From Natrinema thermotolerans DSM 11552 (GTDB lineage: Archaea > Halobacteriota > Halobacteria > Halobacteriales > Natrialbaceae), in NCBI GenBank assembly GCA_000337115.1, contig AOIR01000053.1:67489-131488 (forward strand): a stretch of DNA of 64,000 bases, given 5' to 3'. This document shows positions 24,912 through 33,561 of this stretch, piece after piece. The notes below the pieces were generated by a model. That model had not been told where the DNA came from, made no database searches, and saw only the letters and a program-made list of their open reading frames with translations. Numbering within the stretch: position 1 is the stretch's first letter; each line of letters opens with the position of its first letter. Position numbers and translations under genes: made by a program.

Positions 24912-25910
24912 ATGGGTGAGTCGACGGAGCGGGGCGCAAGCGCCGCCACGGGGCAGGTGTCGCGCATCGACTTCGACATCGAGTGGCCGCCGAAACACGC
25001 CGCGGCCTACCTCATCGAGGAGCCCGAACCGATCCTGATCGACACCGGGGACCCCGAGGAACGGGCCGAAGCGACGATCCGCGAGGGGCTGGCCGCGACG
25101 GGGTACGACCTCGAGGACGTCGCTGCGGTGGTCGTCACGCATCCCCACAGCGATCACATCGGGCAGGTCCCGCTGTTGCGCGAGGCCGGTGCGACCGTCT
25201 ACGCTCCCCGGCCCGTCCTCGAGCAACTCGAGCGCGATCCGGCCGACCTCGCGGCGGGGATCCGCGAGATCGGCCGGTCGGCCGGCTACCACGGCGAGGC
25301 CATCGAACGCGAGACCGAACGCGCGAAATCGTCGCTCGAGCGCAACCGCCGACTGCTCGAGCCCGAGGCGGCGGTGCCGTTCGAGTTCGACGAACCCGTC
25401 ACCGTCGCGGGCCGGGCGTTCGACCCGATCCACACGCCCGGCCACCAGGTTCACCACGCCAGTCTGGCGACCGAGGTCAACGGCGAGCGCGTCCTCTTTT
25501 CGGGGGACGCGCTCATCGAGCCGTTCCGTCCGGGCGCGATCAACGTCGGCCTCGATTACGGTGCCTACGACGCCGTCGACGACTTTCACCGCGCGATGGA
25601 CCGGCTCGAGGGCCGTGCGATCGATCGGGTCTTCCCCGGGCACGGTCCGGTCTTTACCGACTACGAGGGAGCCATCGAGAGTACGCGATCGGCCCTGGAG
25701 TCGCTCACGGCCGAAACCCTCGAGGCGGTCAGCGCCGTCGGGCCGGCGACGCCCTTAGAGATCACCCGGCATCGCAGCGGCGAGGTTCGACACCCCGCCC
25801 AGTTGCTCGACACGCTCGGGGCGCTCGGCACGCTCGAGGGGCGGGGCAGAATCGAGTACGAGGACCGCGACGGCGCTCGCTACTACTCGTTCAGGAAGGC
25901 CTCCCCGTGA
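24912..25910 (+). CDS. Metallo-beta-lactamase-fold hydrolase
   Basis: A 332-residue MBL-fold protein. The zinc motif THPHSDHIGQV is complete (HxHxDH, about 77-82), with a second His in HTPGHQVHHAS (about 178), Asp in LFSGDALI (about 200) and a His in FPGHGPVF (about 244). A C-terminal extension (260-332) contains a winged-helix-like segment, as in LACTB2/glyoxalase-II-like proteins. It probably hydrolyses a thioester, lactone or similar. Translational coupling to the acyl-CoA dehydrogenase suggests an acyl-CoA thioesterase-like or quality-control role (inference). Its end overlaps the convergent LLM gene by 28 bases. Confidence 0.9.
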   Translation: MGESTERGASAATGQVSRIDFDIEWPPKHAAAYLIEEPEPILIDTGDPEERAEATIREGLAATGYDLEDVAAVVVTHPHSDHIGQVPLLREAGATVYAPRPVLEQLERDPADLAAGIREIGRSAGYHGEAIERETERAKSSLERNRRLLEPEAAVPFEFDEPVTVAGRAFDPIHTPGHQVHHASLATEVNGERVLFSGDALIEPFRPGAINVGLDYGAYDAVDDFHRAMDRLEGRAIDRVFPGHGPVFTDYEGAIESTRSALESLTAETLEAVSAVGPATPLEITRHRSGEVRHPAQLLDTLGALGTLEGRGRIEYEDRDGARYYSFRKASP

Positions 25911-26872
25911 TCGAGCGGGAGGACGACTCGGTCGGCGATCCCGCCGTAGACCGCCCGCGCCTCCGCGAGTAGTTCTTCGGGCGGCGCTTCGATCGCGAAC
26001 GTCGACACCATCTCGTCGGTCACGAGGTCGGCCATCTCCTCCCACTTCCCGTCTTTGGAGAGTTCGTGTAACTCCTCGCCGACGGACTTCCAGCCGTGGT
26101 GTTCGAGGACGTCGTGATAGGTCCGGGTGCTGCCGTAGAAGGCGATTCGCCGGCGCACCTCCCGGCGAGACTGCTCGCGTTCGTCCTCGGTCTCGCCCGT
26201 CACGACGAACGGACTCGCGGAGAGGGCGACGTCCTCGAGGGACCGTTCCCCGCGATCGGCCCCCTCGGCAACGGTCGGCGCGATGACGTCGTCGGTGTAG
26301 CCGGGGGTATTGAAGACGTGCATGTCCAGTCCGTCGCAGAGCTCGCCCGCGAGCCGGATGTTGTACTCGTTGACGCCGGCGATGTAGATCGGGACGTCAG
26401 GATGGTCGATCGGCCCCGGATTGAAGTTGTCCGTCATGAGCGAGAACGAGTAGTGGTCGCCCTCGTAGTCGAGGTCTGCCTCGCCCTGGAACACGTCGAA
26501 GATGTGCCGCAACGACTCGACGACCTCGCGCAGTCGCGGGCCGGGCGACTCCCAGTCGACGCTGAACCGGCGCTCGTTGTGGCCTTTGACCTGCGTGCCG
26601 AGGCCGAGGACGAACCGGCCGTCGGTGTACTGTGCGAGGTCCCAGGCGGTGTAGGCGAGCGCCATCGGGCTGCGGGTGAACGAGAGTGCGATTCGCGTCC
26701 CCTGCTGGATCTCCTCGGTTCGGTTGGCGATCACCGGGTGCGGCAGGAACGCGTCGTTGTCCATCTCGGGGGTCCAGACGCCGTCGAACCCGAGTTCCTC
26801 GGCGCGGGCGGCGGCCTCGCCCGAATCGTTCGCCAGCTTCGGTACCATCGCGTCGATGCGAAGGTCTGACAT
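25883..26872 (-). CDS. LLM-class (F420-type) flavin-dependent oxidoreductase
   Basis: A 329-residue luciferase-like monooxygenase/F420-dependent oxidoreductase with an (alpha/beta)8 barrel. Recognisable parts are LGFDGVWTPEMDNDAFLPHP, ALSFTRSPMALAYTAWDL, LGLGTQVKGHNERRF and YIAGVNEYNIRLAGELCDG. This is the pattern of the TIGR03617-type family, abundant in mycobacteria and haloarchaea, which make coenzyme F420. It is the third gene of a minus-strand unit after an acyl-CoA ligase and a D-2-hydroxyacid dehydrogenase (66-bp gap). The substrate is unknown; hydride transfer to or from a CoA-linked or alcohol intermediate is plausible. Confidence 0.93.
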   Translation of the reverse strand: MSDLRIDAMVPKLANDSGEAAARAEELGFDGVWTPEMDNDAFLPHPVIANRTEEIQQGTRIALSFTRSPMALAYTAWDLAQYTDGRFVLGLGTQVKGHNERRFSVDWESPGPRLREVVESLRHIFDVFQGEADLDYEGDHYSFSLMTDNFNPGPIDHPDVPIYIAGVNEYNIRLAGELCDGLDMHVFNTPGYTDDVIAPTVAEGADRGERSLEDVALSASPFVVTGETEDEREQSRREVRRRIAFYGSTRTYHDVLEHHGWKSVGEELHELSKDGKWEEMADLVTDEMVSTFAIEAPPEELLAEARAVYGGIADRVVLPLDHGEAFLNE

Positions 26873-26938
26873 ACCAGATGGTCGACGGGTCGCCCCTTCA
26901 ATCTATGGACGGGTGCGGCCGCGAGCGGAGTGGAAAAA

Positions 26939-27877
26939 TCAGACGACGCGGTTCTCGAGTGCCTCGCCGTCGCGGAACCGATCGTAGTTCCGGAGGAAGA
27001 CGTCGGCACAGCGCTCCCAGTAGTGGGGCGTGCTGCCGGCCATATGCGGCGTCACGAGGACGTCGTCGCGGTCCCACAGCGGCGATTCCTCGGGGAGGGG
27101 TTCCTCCTCGAAGACGTCCAGCGCGGCCCCGCCGAGATCACCGGTCTCGAGCGTGTCGACGAGCGCGGACTGGTCGACGACCTGCCCCCGAGCGACGTTG
27201 ACCAGAACCGCGTCGTCCGGGAGGGTCGCGAGTGCCTCGGCGTCGAGCAGCCCTCGCGTCTCGTCGGTCAGCGGACAGGCGACCACGAGGTAGTCGCTCT
27301 CGGCGAGGACGGACTCGAGGCCGTCGGGACCGTAAATCTCGTCGACGCTCTCGGGCGCGTCGGTCGGGTCCCGCTTCGTCCCGATCACGCGGGCTTCGAA
27401 GGTCCGGCAGTAGTCGGCCACGTTCGAGCCGATCGCGCCGACGCCGACGATCCCGACGGTTCGGTCGCCGAGTTCGCCGCCCATGTAGCGCTCCCACTCG
27501 CGGTCGTCCTGCTGGGCGATCGCGCGGTCGAACCCGCGCTCGAAGTGCAACAGATACCCCAGGACCTGCTGGCCGATCGGCTTCGCGTGGATTCCCGAGA
27601 CGTTCGTCAGCGCCACGCCGCGGTCGGCCAGTGCGCCGTGATCGAAGCGATCAGTGCCGGCACTGAGCGCCTGTACCCACTCGAGCCCGTCGGCAGCCTC
27701 GAGTATCTCGTCGGGGAGCCGGTGGGTGACGAGGGCCTCGGCGTCGGCGACCGCCGCCGGGAGGTCGGCCTCGTCCTCGACGTACTCGAGGTCGATCCCC
27801 GGCCGACGCTCGCGGATCTCGGCGGTGACCAGCGGCCCGCCGCCCGCGAGGACGTGCGGGGAGACGACGACATTCAC
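26939..27877 (-). CDS. D-2-hydroxyacid dehydrogenase
   Basis: A 312-residue NAD-dependent enzyme that interconverts 2-ketoacids and D-2-hydroxyacids. It has the cofactor motif GIVGVGAIGSNVADY (about 142-150). The catalytic Arg lies in NVARGQVVD, the Glu in VFEEEPLPEE and the His in VTPHMAGSTPHY. The start overlaps the upstream acyl-CoA ligase stop by four bases (ATGA), so the two are translationally coupled. With an acyl-CoA ligase it could process a 2-hydroxy acid formed from a branched substrate (inference). Confidence 0.93.
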   Translation of the reverse strand: MNVVVSPHVLAGGGPLVTAEIRERRPGIDLEYVEDEADLPAAVADAEALVTHRLPDEILEAADGLEWVQALSAGTDRFDHGALADRGVALTNVSGIHAKPIGQQVLGYLLHFERGFDRAIAQQDDREWERYMGGELGDRTVGIVGVGAIGSNVADYCRTFEARVIGTKRDPTDAPESVDEIYGPDGLESVLAESDYLVVACPLTDETRGLLDAEALATLPDDAVLVNVARGQVVDQSALVDTLETGDLGGAALDVFEEEPLPEESPLWDRDDVLVTPHMAGSTPHYWERCADVFLRNYDRFRDGEALENRVV

Positions 27878-29448
27878 GACTCGTCCTCGCCGCCCTCGAG
27901 TTTGTACTTCTGGATCTTCCCCGAGGTCGTCCGGGGCAGTTCCTCGATGAACTCGACCTCGCGGGGGTGTTTGTAGGAGGCGACGTTGTCGAGGAAGTAC
28001 TCCGTGATCTCCTCGCTCGTGATATCTTCGCCGGGCTCGACGCCCGGTGCGGTGACGACGTATGCCTTCGGCACCTCGTTGCGTCGTTCGTCGGGAATCC
28101 CGACCACAGCGCCCTCGGCGACGGCCTCGTGTTCGGCCAGCAACTCCTCGAGTTCGCTCGGGTAGATGTTGTAGCCGGCCGAGTTGATCATGTGCTTTTT
28201 CCGGTCGACGATCTCGTAGTAGTTGTCCGCGTCCCGTCGAGCGATGTCGCCGGTCCGGAAGAAGCCGTCCTCGGTGAAGGCCCGCTCGGTCGCCTCCGGC
28301 ATCCCGTGGTACCCCTTCATTACCTGTGGGCCCCGAACGAGGAGTTCCCCCTCCTCGCCGATCCCGACCGTCTCCCCGCTCGAGTCGACGATCTTGGCCT
28401 CGGTCATGCGGGTCGGCTGGCCGATCGTCCCGTGGCGCAGGCCGAACGTCGAGTTGCGCTGGGAGTGGGTCGCGCCGTTGGTCTCGGTCAGCCCGTACCC
28501 CTCGGCCATCTCGACGCCCGCGGTCTCCTCGAACTCCTCCTGGACCGCGACGGACATCTTCGCACCACCCTCGCCGGCCGACTCGAGGCTGGTCAGGTCG
28601 TACTCGCCGAAGTCGTCGCTGTTGATCATGTCGACGTACATCGCGGTGACGCCGACGTAGTGGGTGATTCCTTCCTCCTCGATCAGTTCCATGGCGGCGT
28701 CGCCGTCCCAGTTGGCCGCGCTGCGCAGATAGACGCTCCCGCCGCGGACGAGGGGCTGCCAGGCGGTGTGCGTGAAGCCGGTGATGTGATAGAGCGGCAG
28801 CCAGACGAGGCTCTTGACGGCCTCGCCCTCGAGGGTCTGCTCCTGTGCGAGGACGGAGAACGTCTGGGCGCGGAAGTTCCGGTGGGTCAACTGGACGCCC
28901 TTCGGTTTCCCGGTCGTCCCTGAGGTGTACGGCAGCAGCGCCACGTCGTCGTCGGCCCGCTCGACGAACCGCTCTTCGCCGCGGACGTCGTCGAAGGCGT
29001 GGACGCCATCGTCGTCGGTGTCGCTATCGACGGCGATGACGATCGGATCCCAGTCGATCGCCTCGAGTGCCTCCGCGAGGTGGGGTTCGAGGGCCTCGTG
29101 AGTGAGAACGGCCGCGGCCTCGGTGTCCTCGAGCTGGTAGGTCAGCTCGCGTTTGCGGTACTGAGGGTTGACCGGCGAGACGATCACGCCGGCTTTGAAC
29201 GCGCCGAGCGCGCCGATCAGGTACGGCGGACAGTTCGGCAGGTACTGGAGCATGACGTCGCCCGGCTCGAGCCCCAGGTCGGCCAGCCCGCCGGCGAAGC
29301 GGGCGCTCTCGGCTCTGAGGTCGTCGTGGGTCAGTGTCTGCCCGTGGTACTCGATCGCCTGCGCGTCGCCGTGTAGCCGAGCCGTCTCGTCGTGGAGCCG
29401 CGCGACGTTCCCTTCCCTTGTACTCTCGCTAACGCTTGCCAAATCCAT
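27874..29448 (-). CDS. AMP-forming acyl-CoA ligase
   Basis: A 524-residue adenylate-forming enzyme that activates a carboxylic acid to its CoA thioester with ATP. It has the P-loop-like YTSGTTGKPKG, the core GYGLTETNGATH, the hinge-region FRTGDIARRD and the catalytic C-terminal Lys in PRTTSGKIQKYKL. The ATG at 29448 is preferred because a strong TATA lies 27 bases upstream. It is the first gene of a three-gene unit (ligase, D-2-hydroxyacid dehydrogenase, LLM enzyme), divergent from the thiolase/DUF35 pair. Confidence 0.94.
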   Translation of the reverse strand: MDLASVSESTREGNVARLHDETARLHGDAQAIEYHGQTLTHDDLRAESARFAGGLADLGLEPGDVMLQYLPNCPPYLIGALGAFKAGVIVSPVNPQYRKRELTYQLEDTEAAAVLTHEALEPHLAEALEAIDWDPIVIAVDSDTDDDGVHAFDDVRGEERFVERADDDVALLPYTSGTTGKPKGVQLTHRNFRAQTFSVLAQEQTLEGEAVKSLVWLPLYHITGFTHTAWQPLVRGGSVYLRSAANWDGDAAMELIEEEGITHYVGVTAMYVDMINSDDFGEYDLTSLESAGEGGAKMSVAVQEEFEETAGVEMAEGYGLTETNGATHSQRNSTFGLRHGTIGQPTRMTEAKIVDSSGETVGIGEEGELLVRGPQVMKGYHGMPEATERAFTEDGFFRTGDIARRDADNYYEIVDRKKHMINSAGYNIYPSELEELLAEHEAVAEGAVVGIPDERRNEVPKAYVVTAPGVEPGEDITSEEITEYFLDNVASYKHPREVEFIEELPRTTSGKIQKYKLEGGEDES

Positions 29449-29470
29449 GTCACACGATATCACGGAATGG

Positions 29471-29480
29471 TATAAAATAG
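29471..29480 (-). promoter_or_regulatory. TATA box of the ligase unit
   Basis: CTATTTTATA on the minus strand is centred 27 bases before the ATG at 29448. It is one of the clearest TATA boxes in the window. Confidence 0.7.
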
Positions 29481-29625
29481 TATCTCTCGGTAGCCGACGA
29501 CGGCGGGGTCCCACTGCTGTGTGACTCGCTGTTCCACGTCCTGTGGTATCCCCTACCACAACTTATTTGCGTTCGGTCGAGATATCGGGAGACGATGATA
29601 CGACCGGTACGACGGAGGGACACCC

Positions 29626-30774
29626 GTGGCTGAACCGATTCTCGCGGGCGTCGCCGAGAGCGACCTCGGCGAGACGCCCGACCGGAACTGGCTGGACAAC
29701 GCCGCGATCGCGACAGTGCGAGCCCTCGAGGACGCCGGCTGCCAGCTAGCGGAGGTCGACGGCGTCGCGGTCGCGGGCGGCGACGACTACATGCCCGCAC
29801 TGGTACTGTCCGAGTACCTCGACCTCGACGAACCCTCGTTTCTCGAGGGGACCGAGATCGGCGGCTCGTCGTTCGAACACTTCTGTGGCCACGTCCGCGA
29901 CGCGATGGCCCGCGACGAGGCCGACGTGGTGGTCGTCGCCTACGGCTCGACGAGCAAGACCGGCCCCGGCAGGAACCAGTCGCTCGAGGAGACCCACCCG
30001 ATCGACGGCTTCGTCCGGCCGACCGGTCTCTTCCGCCCGCCGGGGGCCTACGCGATGGCCGCGCGCCGGCACATGCACGAGTACGGCACCACCGAGGAAC
30101 AGCTCGCCGAAATCGCCGTCGCGACCCGCGAGTGGGCCGCGATGAACCCCAAGGCGGCCCAGCGCGAGCCGATCACCGTCGACGACGTCCTCGAGTCCCG
30201 GGAGATCGCCGCGCCGTTCAACCTGCTGGACTGCTGTCTCGTCTCGGACGGCGGGGGCGCGGTCGTCCTCGTCAGCGAGGAGAAGGCCGCGGAACTGGGC
30301 GTCCCGGAGATCGCCGTCGCGGGCGTCGCCTCGACGAGTACTCACCGTCAGGACATCAGCGAGATGCCTGACATGACGACCACCGGGGCCGCGGTGACCG
30401 GCCCGAAGGCGTTCGACCAAGCCGGGATTACCCACGACGACGTCGACGTCGCCGAGATTTACGACTCGTTTACCTACACCGCCCTCGTGACCCTCGAGGA
30501 CCTGGGCTTCTGCGAGAAGGGTGAAGGCGGCGAGTTCGTCTCGGGCGGCACCACCGCGCCGGGCGGCGAGTTACCGATGAACACGCAAGGCGGCGGCCTC
30601 TCGTACTGTCACCCCGGTCACTTCGGGATCTTCGTCCTCATCGAGGCCGCCCGGCAGCTCCGGGGCGACTACGAGGGCGACCGACAGGTCGACGACGCCG
30701 AGGTCGCCGTCGCTCACGGTACCGGGGGCTTACTCTCCTCGAGTAGCACCGTCGTCCTCCGGAGGGAATCATGA
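29626..30774 (+). CDS. SCP-x/Ltp2-like thiolase-fold enzyme
   Basis: A 382-residue non-canonical thiolase. It has YDSFTYTALVTLEDLGFC and GGGLSYCHPGHFG, typical of the sterol-carrier-protein-x and Ltp2 branch. The position of the usual nucleophilic Cys reads IGGSSFEHF; a Cys lies several residues later. Relatives include branched-chain 3-ketoacyl-CoA thiolases and the Ltp2 retro-aldolase of steroid side-chain breakdown, which works with a DUF35 protein. Exactly such a DUF35 gene follows here, with a 4-base overlap. The GTG start at 29626 gives the family N-terminus (MAEPILAGVAESDLG). Whether it is thiolase or aldolase is open. Confidence 0.88.
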   Translation: MAEPILAGVAESDLGETPDRNWLDNAAIATVRALEDAGCQLAEVDGVAVAGGDDYMPALVLSEYLDLDEPSFLEGTEIGGSSFEHFCGHVRDAMARDEADVVVVAYGSTSKTGPGRNQSLEETHPIDGFVRPTGLFRPPGAYAMAARRHMHEYGTTEEQLAEIAVATREWAAMNPKAAQREPITVDDVLESREIAAPFNLLDCCLVSDGGGAVVLVSEEKAAELGVPEIAVAGVASTSTHRQDISEMPDMTTTGAAVTGPKAFDQAGITHDDVDVAEIYDSFTYTALVTLEDLGFCEKGEGGEFVSGGTTAPGGELPMNTQGGGLSYCHPGHFGIFVLIEAARQLRGDYEGDRQVDDAEVAVAHGTGGLLSSSSTVVLRRES

Positions 30775-31196
30775 CCGGACGCGTCGAGGACCGCCGCGAG
30801 GACTGGGAGGGGCCGGTGCCGGTCCCGACCGGCGCGACGGTCCCGTTCTGGGACGGAACGCTCGAGGGCGAACTGCGCTACCAAGAGTGCGACTGCGGCC
30901 ACCGCCAGCTGTACCCGCGGGCAGTCTGTACCGCCTGCGGGGCCGAGGACCCGCTGTTCGAAGCGAGCGAGGGCGTCGGGACGATCTATACCTACACCGT
31001 CTGTCACGTCCCCGGCGAACCCGGCTTCGGCGAGCGGACGCCCTACGTCGTCGGCGCGATCGACCTCGCCGAGGGACCGCGCCTGCTCGCGCTGCTCGAC
31101 GCCGATCCCGACGATCTCGAGATCGGCGCGGCCGTCGGGGTGGCGTTCTGGCAGGTTTCTGACGAGGCCGCGATCCCGGTGTTCGTACCGGAGTAA
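30771..31196 (+). CDS. DUF35 zinc-ribbon/OB-fold protein, partner of the thiolase
   Basis: A 141-residue acyl-CoA-binding-type accessory protein. The N-terminal helix precedes a four-Cys zinc ribbon (CDCGHRQLYPRAVCTACG, about 40-57), then an OB-fold (60-140) with YTYTVCHVPGEPGFG and PYVVGAIDLAEGPRL. DUF35 proteins form complexes with thiolase-like or aldolase enzymes and channel CoA substrates. The ATG overlaps the thiolase stop codon (ATGA), which supports a stoichiometric complex. A T-run terminator follows at about 31212. Confidence 0.93.
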   Translation: MTGRVEDRREDWEGPVPVPTGATVPFWDGTLEGELRYQECDCGHRQLYPRAVCTACGAEDPLFEASEGVGTIYTYTVCHVPGEPGFGERTPYVVGAIDLAEGPRLLALLDADPDDLEIGAAVGVAFWQVSDEAAIPVFVPE

Positions 31197-31199
31197 AAG

Positions 31200-31224
31200 C
31201 TCGAACGCGTCTTTTTTATTCGAG
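31200..31224 (+). terminator. T-rich terminator of the thiolase/DUF35 unit
   Basis: CTCGAA (31200-31205) can pair with TTCGAG (31219-31224) around a T6 run (31212-31217). It lies between convergent genes and overlaps the MaoC stop codon. Confidence 0.5.
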
Positions 31225-32235
31225 GTCGGCCGTCGCCGTCCCGGCCAGCAGCGTCTCGCCGTCGGTCGTCCGGGCCTCGAGTGCCGCCTCGACCGTGCCG
31301 GCGTCGGGGTCGACCTCGGCGACCTCGCCGCTCGCGACGACGGTGTCGCCGGGGAACACGCGGGACTGGAACCGGACGCCGAAGCTCGTCACGTCCCGCA
31401 GATCGAACCAGTTGGCGACGACCCGCGAGGTGACGCCGGCGGTGAACATCCCCTGGCCGAAGACGCTCTCGTTGCCCGCCCCGGTCGCGTACGGTTCGTC
31501 GTAGTGGATCGGGTTGAAGTCGCCGCTTGCCCCGGCGTATTTGACGAAGTGCTGGCGCTCAAGGTCCTCGACGACGACCGTCGGGCCGGCGTCGCCGGGC
31601 TCGAGGCCGTCGACCGTCCGGACGCGCTCGAACTCGTCGACGGTTGGCGAGGGCGTCGCGGGGTCCGCTTCGGCGGTGCCGCCGTCGGGCTCGGCCGGCT
31701 CGCCGTCGCTCGCGGAGTCCTCGGCCGCACTCTCGTCGCCGCCGTCGTCGATCGCGCCCTCGGTTTCGATCGCCGTCGAGCGGTCGGTCAGGACGAGTTC
31801 GCCCTCCGGCGTCCGGTACTCGGTCTCGAGGACGGCGAAGGTCATCGTCCCCGCCCGACCCCCTTCGCGCTGGAAGACGTCCGCGAGGGTGGTCGTCCCC
31901 TCGAGAACGTCGCCGACGTAGATGGGGCGTTCGTACTCGTGGGCCTGCTCGCCGTGGACGACGTACTCCGGCTGGAAGGCGAGGTCGAAGCCCTTGCCGT
32001 CGACGTCGGCGGGGGTGTATCGCGGGAATCGGGCGACCTGCGAGTAGGTCAGCGGCGCGGGAACGCGATCGTGGCCCCGCTCGGCGGCGACCGACTCGTC
32101 GCGGAAGACGGGATCCTCGGCGGTGATCGCCCGCGCGAACTCCTCGACTTTGCCCGGCTCGATCCGGAACGCCTCGGCCGTGACCGTGGTGTCGCCGACC
32201 ATCGCCTCGAGTTCCTCGATCGGTCTATTCGGCAT
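31216..32235 (-). CDS. Double-hotdog MaoC-type enoyl-CoA hydratase
   Basis: A 339-residue protein with two hotdog domains, at about 8-150 and 195-335. They are joined by an acidic, low-complexity linker (about 152-190). The second has the hydratase motif YAGASGDFNPIHYDEPYA, whose Asp and His are the catalytic pair of R-specific enoyl-CoA hydratases. The first lacks a clear DxxxxH and is probably structural. It would hydrate 2-enoyl-CoA to the (R)-3-hydroxyacyl-CoA. It is convergent with the thiolase/DUF35 pair. A 34-codon ORF overlaps its start (see 32225). Confidence 0.92.
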   Translation of the reverse strand: MPNRPIEELEAMVGDTTVTAEAFRIEPGKVEEFARAITAEDPVFRDESVAAERGHDRVPAPLTYSQVARFPRYTPADVDGKGFDLAFQPEYVVHGEQAHEYERPIYVGDVLEGTTTLADVFQREGGRAGTMTFAVLETEYRTPEGELVLTDRSTAIETEGAIDDGGDESAAEDSASDGEPAEPDGGTAEADPATPSPTVDEFERVRTVDGLEPGDAGPTVVVEDLERQHFVKYAGASGDFNPIHYDEPYATGAGNESVFGQGMFTAGVTSRVVANWFDLRDVTSFGVRFQSRVFPGDTVVASGEVAEVDPDAGTVEAALEARTTDGETLLAGTATADLE

Positions 32236-32329
32236 CGTGGCCCTCCGTGGCTCTTCCGGTCGTCGCGGGCTGGTCGATCGTCGCGTCGCGTCGCGCCTCG
32301 GTGCTGTGTCCGCGCTTCATTGCCGCCAT
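32225..32329 (-). CDS. Small ORF overlapping the MaoC start
   Basis: A 34-codon ORF whose stop overlaps the MaoC ATG by 11 bases. A TGTTATG box (about 32345-32351) would place the transcript start at its second ATG (32320), so this ORF, not MaoC, would be the leaderless 5' gene. The product is mixed charged, with no motif. It may be a translated leader that couples to MaoC, or a chance ORF. Confidence 0.35.
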   Translation of the reverse strand: MAAMKRGHSTEARRDATIDQPATTGRATEGHDAE

Positions 32330-32439
32330 GGTTTGCGGACGACTGACATAACAGTACCCCCTCTCGGACGCCTTTCGGTGCTGCTTTCGTTCGGTACCGG
32401 TGTGTCGGTCGATTGACGACCGCTACGGCGGTGGCCGGT

Positions 32440-32490
32440 GTCCTGCTATCGTGGCAACACGGAGCGACCACGCCCTCCCCAGTCGATTTC
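32440..32490 (+). repeat. Dispersed repeat, copy A
   Basis: It shares 19 identical bases (32440-32458) with 57287-57305 and a CCTCCCCAGYCGATT block with both copies near 57.2 kb. Confidence 0.7.
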
Positions 32491-32495
32491 TCCTC

Positions 32496-32544
32496 ACGGG
32501 TGCGTTGCACCCGTTCGGATGGTTCGCGGGACCTGCGGTCCCGC
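32496..32544. repeat. Two hairpins with 3-nt loops
   Basis: 32496-32503 pairs with 32507-32514 (8 bp, loop GTT) and 32526-32533 pairs with 32537-32544 (8 bp, loop TGC). The geometry is the same as the pair inside the aldehyde dehydrogenase gene at 2710. Confidence 0.7.
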
Positions 32545-32698
32545 ACTACTCACGAACACCTCGAACGACGTTGTCGGTCGCCCTGCTCACGGCTCGCTTC
32601 GCTCACCGTTCGCGCTCGAGGCGCTCCCGACAGTCGCGCCTCGCCGCCAGCGTGCGCCACCGCGTGCTGACCGGTCGAATAGCTTATACCGGCGGTCG

Positions 32699-32791
32699 AT
32701 GAACACGGACACGCTCATGGCAGTGACTGTCACCCTCGGGTATGGAGACCGGTCAGTAGAACGAACGCACATCGTGGAGGGCGACCGATGA
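32699..32791 (+). CDS. Small ORF coupled to the SDR gene
   Basis: A 30-codon ORF ending in ATGA that overlaps the SDR start. TTATA (32684-32688) would put the transcript start near its internal ATG at 32717, giving a leaderless 24-residue peptide. There is no motif. As for the MaoC gene, it may be a translated leader rather than a functional protein. Confidence 0.35.
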   Translation: MNTDTLMAVTVTLGYGDRSVERTHIVEGDR

Positions 32792-33561
32792 CGGTCGACC
32801 AGTTCAGCGTCGACGGGGAGACCGCGATCGTCACCGGTTCCTCGAGCGGCATCGGGAAGACGATCGTCGAGCGATTCGCCGACGACGGCGCGAACGTGGT
32901 CGTCACCTCGCGGGACATCGATAACGTCCAGCCGGTCGCCGACGCCATCAACGAGAGCGAGCGGCCGGGCGAGGCGATCGCGATCGAGTGCGACGTGACC
33001 GACCGCGACGCGGTCGGCGACCTGATCGACGAGACGGTCGAGACGTTCGGCGGGCTCGATATCCTGATCAACAACGCGGGGGCGAGCTTCCAGGCCCCGC
33101 CCTCGGAGATCAGCGAGAACGGCTGGAAGACCATCGTCGACATCAACCTCCACGGCACCTTCCACTGCTCGCAACTGGCCGTCGAGTACATGCGCGACAA
33201 CGGCGGCGGCCGGATCGTCAACTTCGCCAGCGTCGCGGGGACCCGCGGCTCGAAGACGATGAGCCACTACGGCGCGGCCAAGGCCGGCGTCGTCAACTTC
33301 ACCACATCGTCGGCGGCCGACTGGGCCGAGGACGGGATCTGGGTCAACTGCATCGCGCCCGGACTGGTCGCCACCGAGGGCGTCCGCACCCAGATGGGCG
33401 TCGAGGACGACGCGGACGAGATCGCCCGCACCAGCCCCGACCGGACCATTGGCAAACCCGAGGAAGTCGCCGACCTCGCGCAGTTCCTCGCCAGCCCCGC
33501 CTCGTCGTACATGGTCGGCGAGACCATCGAGATCAAGGGCATCCCCCGCCTCGGCGAGTAA
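32788..33561 (+). CDS. Short-chain dehydrogenase/reductase (FabG-like)
   Basis: A 257-residue classical SDR with TGSSSGIG (about 16-23), NNAG (about 94), the catalytic Ser in NFASVAGTRG and YGAAKAGV (about 162-166). An Arg after the second strand (VTSRDIDN) suggests NADP preference. It probably acts as a 3-ketoacyl-CoA reductase or 3-hydroxyacyl-CoA dehydrogenase within the surrounding acyl-CoA gene set. It is followed, after a promoter-bearing gap, by an acyl-CoA ligase on the same strand. Confidence 0.93.
   Translation: MTVDQFSVDGETAIVTGSSSGIGKTIVERFADDGANVVVTSRDIDNVQPVADAINESERPGEAIAIECDVTDRDAVGDLIDETVETFGGLDILINNAGASFQAPPSEISENGWKTIVDINLHGTFHCSQLAVEYMRDNGGGRIVNFASVAGTRGSKTMSHYGAAKAGVVNFTTSSAADWAEDGIWVNCIAPGLVATEGVRTQMGVEDDADEIARTSPDRTIGKPEEVADLAQFLASPASSYMVGETIEIKGIPRLGE

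Larger units (their letters stand above)
32330..32698. other. 369-bp repeat-rich intergenic region
   Basis: It holds one copy of the dispersed CTGCTATCGTGGC repeat (32440-32490), two hairpins with 3-nt loops (32496-32544) and a low-complexity stretch (about 32570-32660) made of ctcgcttcgctcaccg-like units. Long ORFs cross it, but their Cys/Arg/Ser-rich translations are not haloarchaeal protein. Confidence 0.6.
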
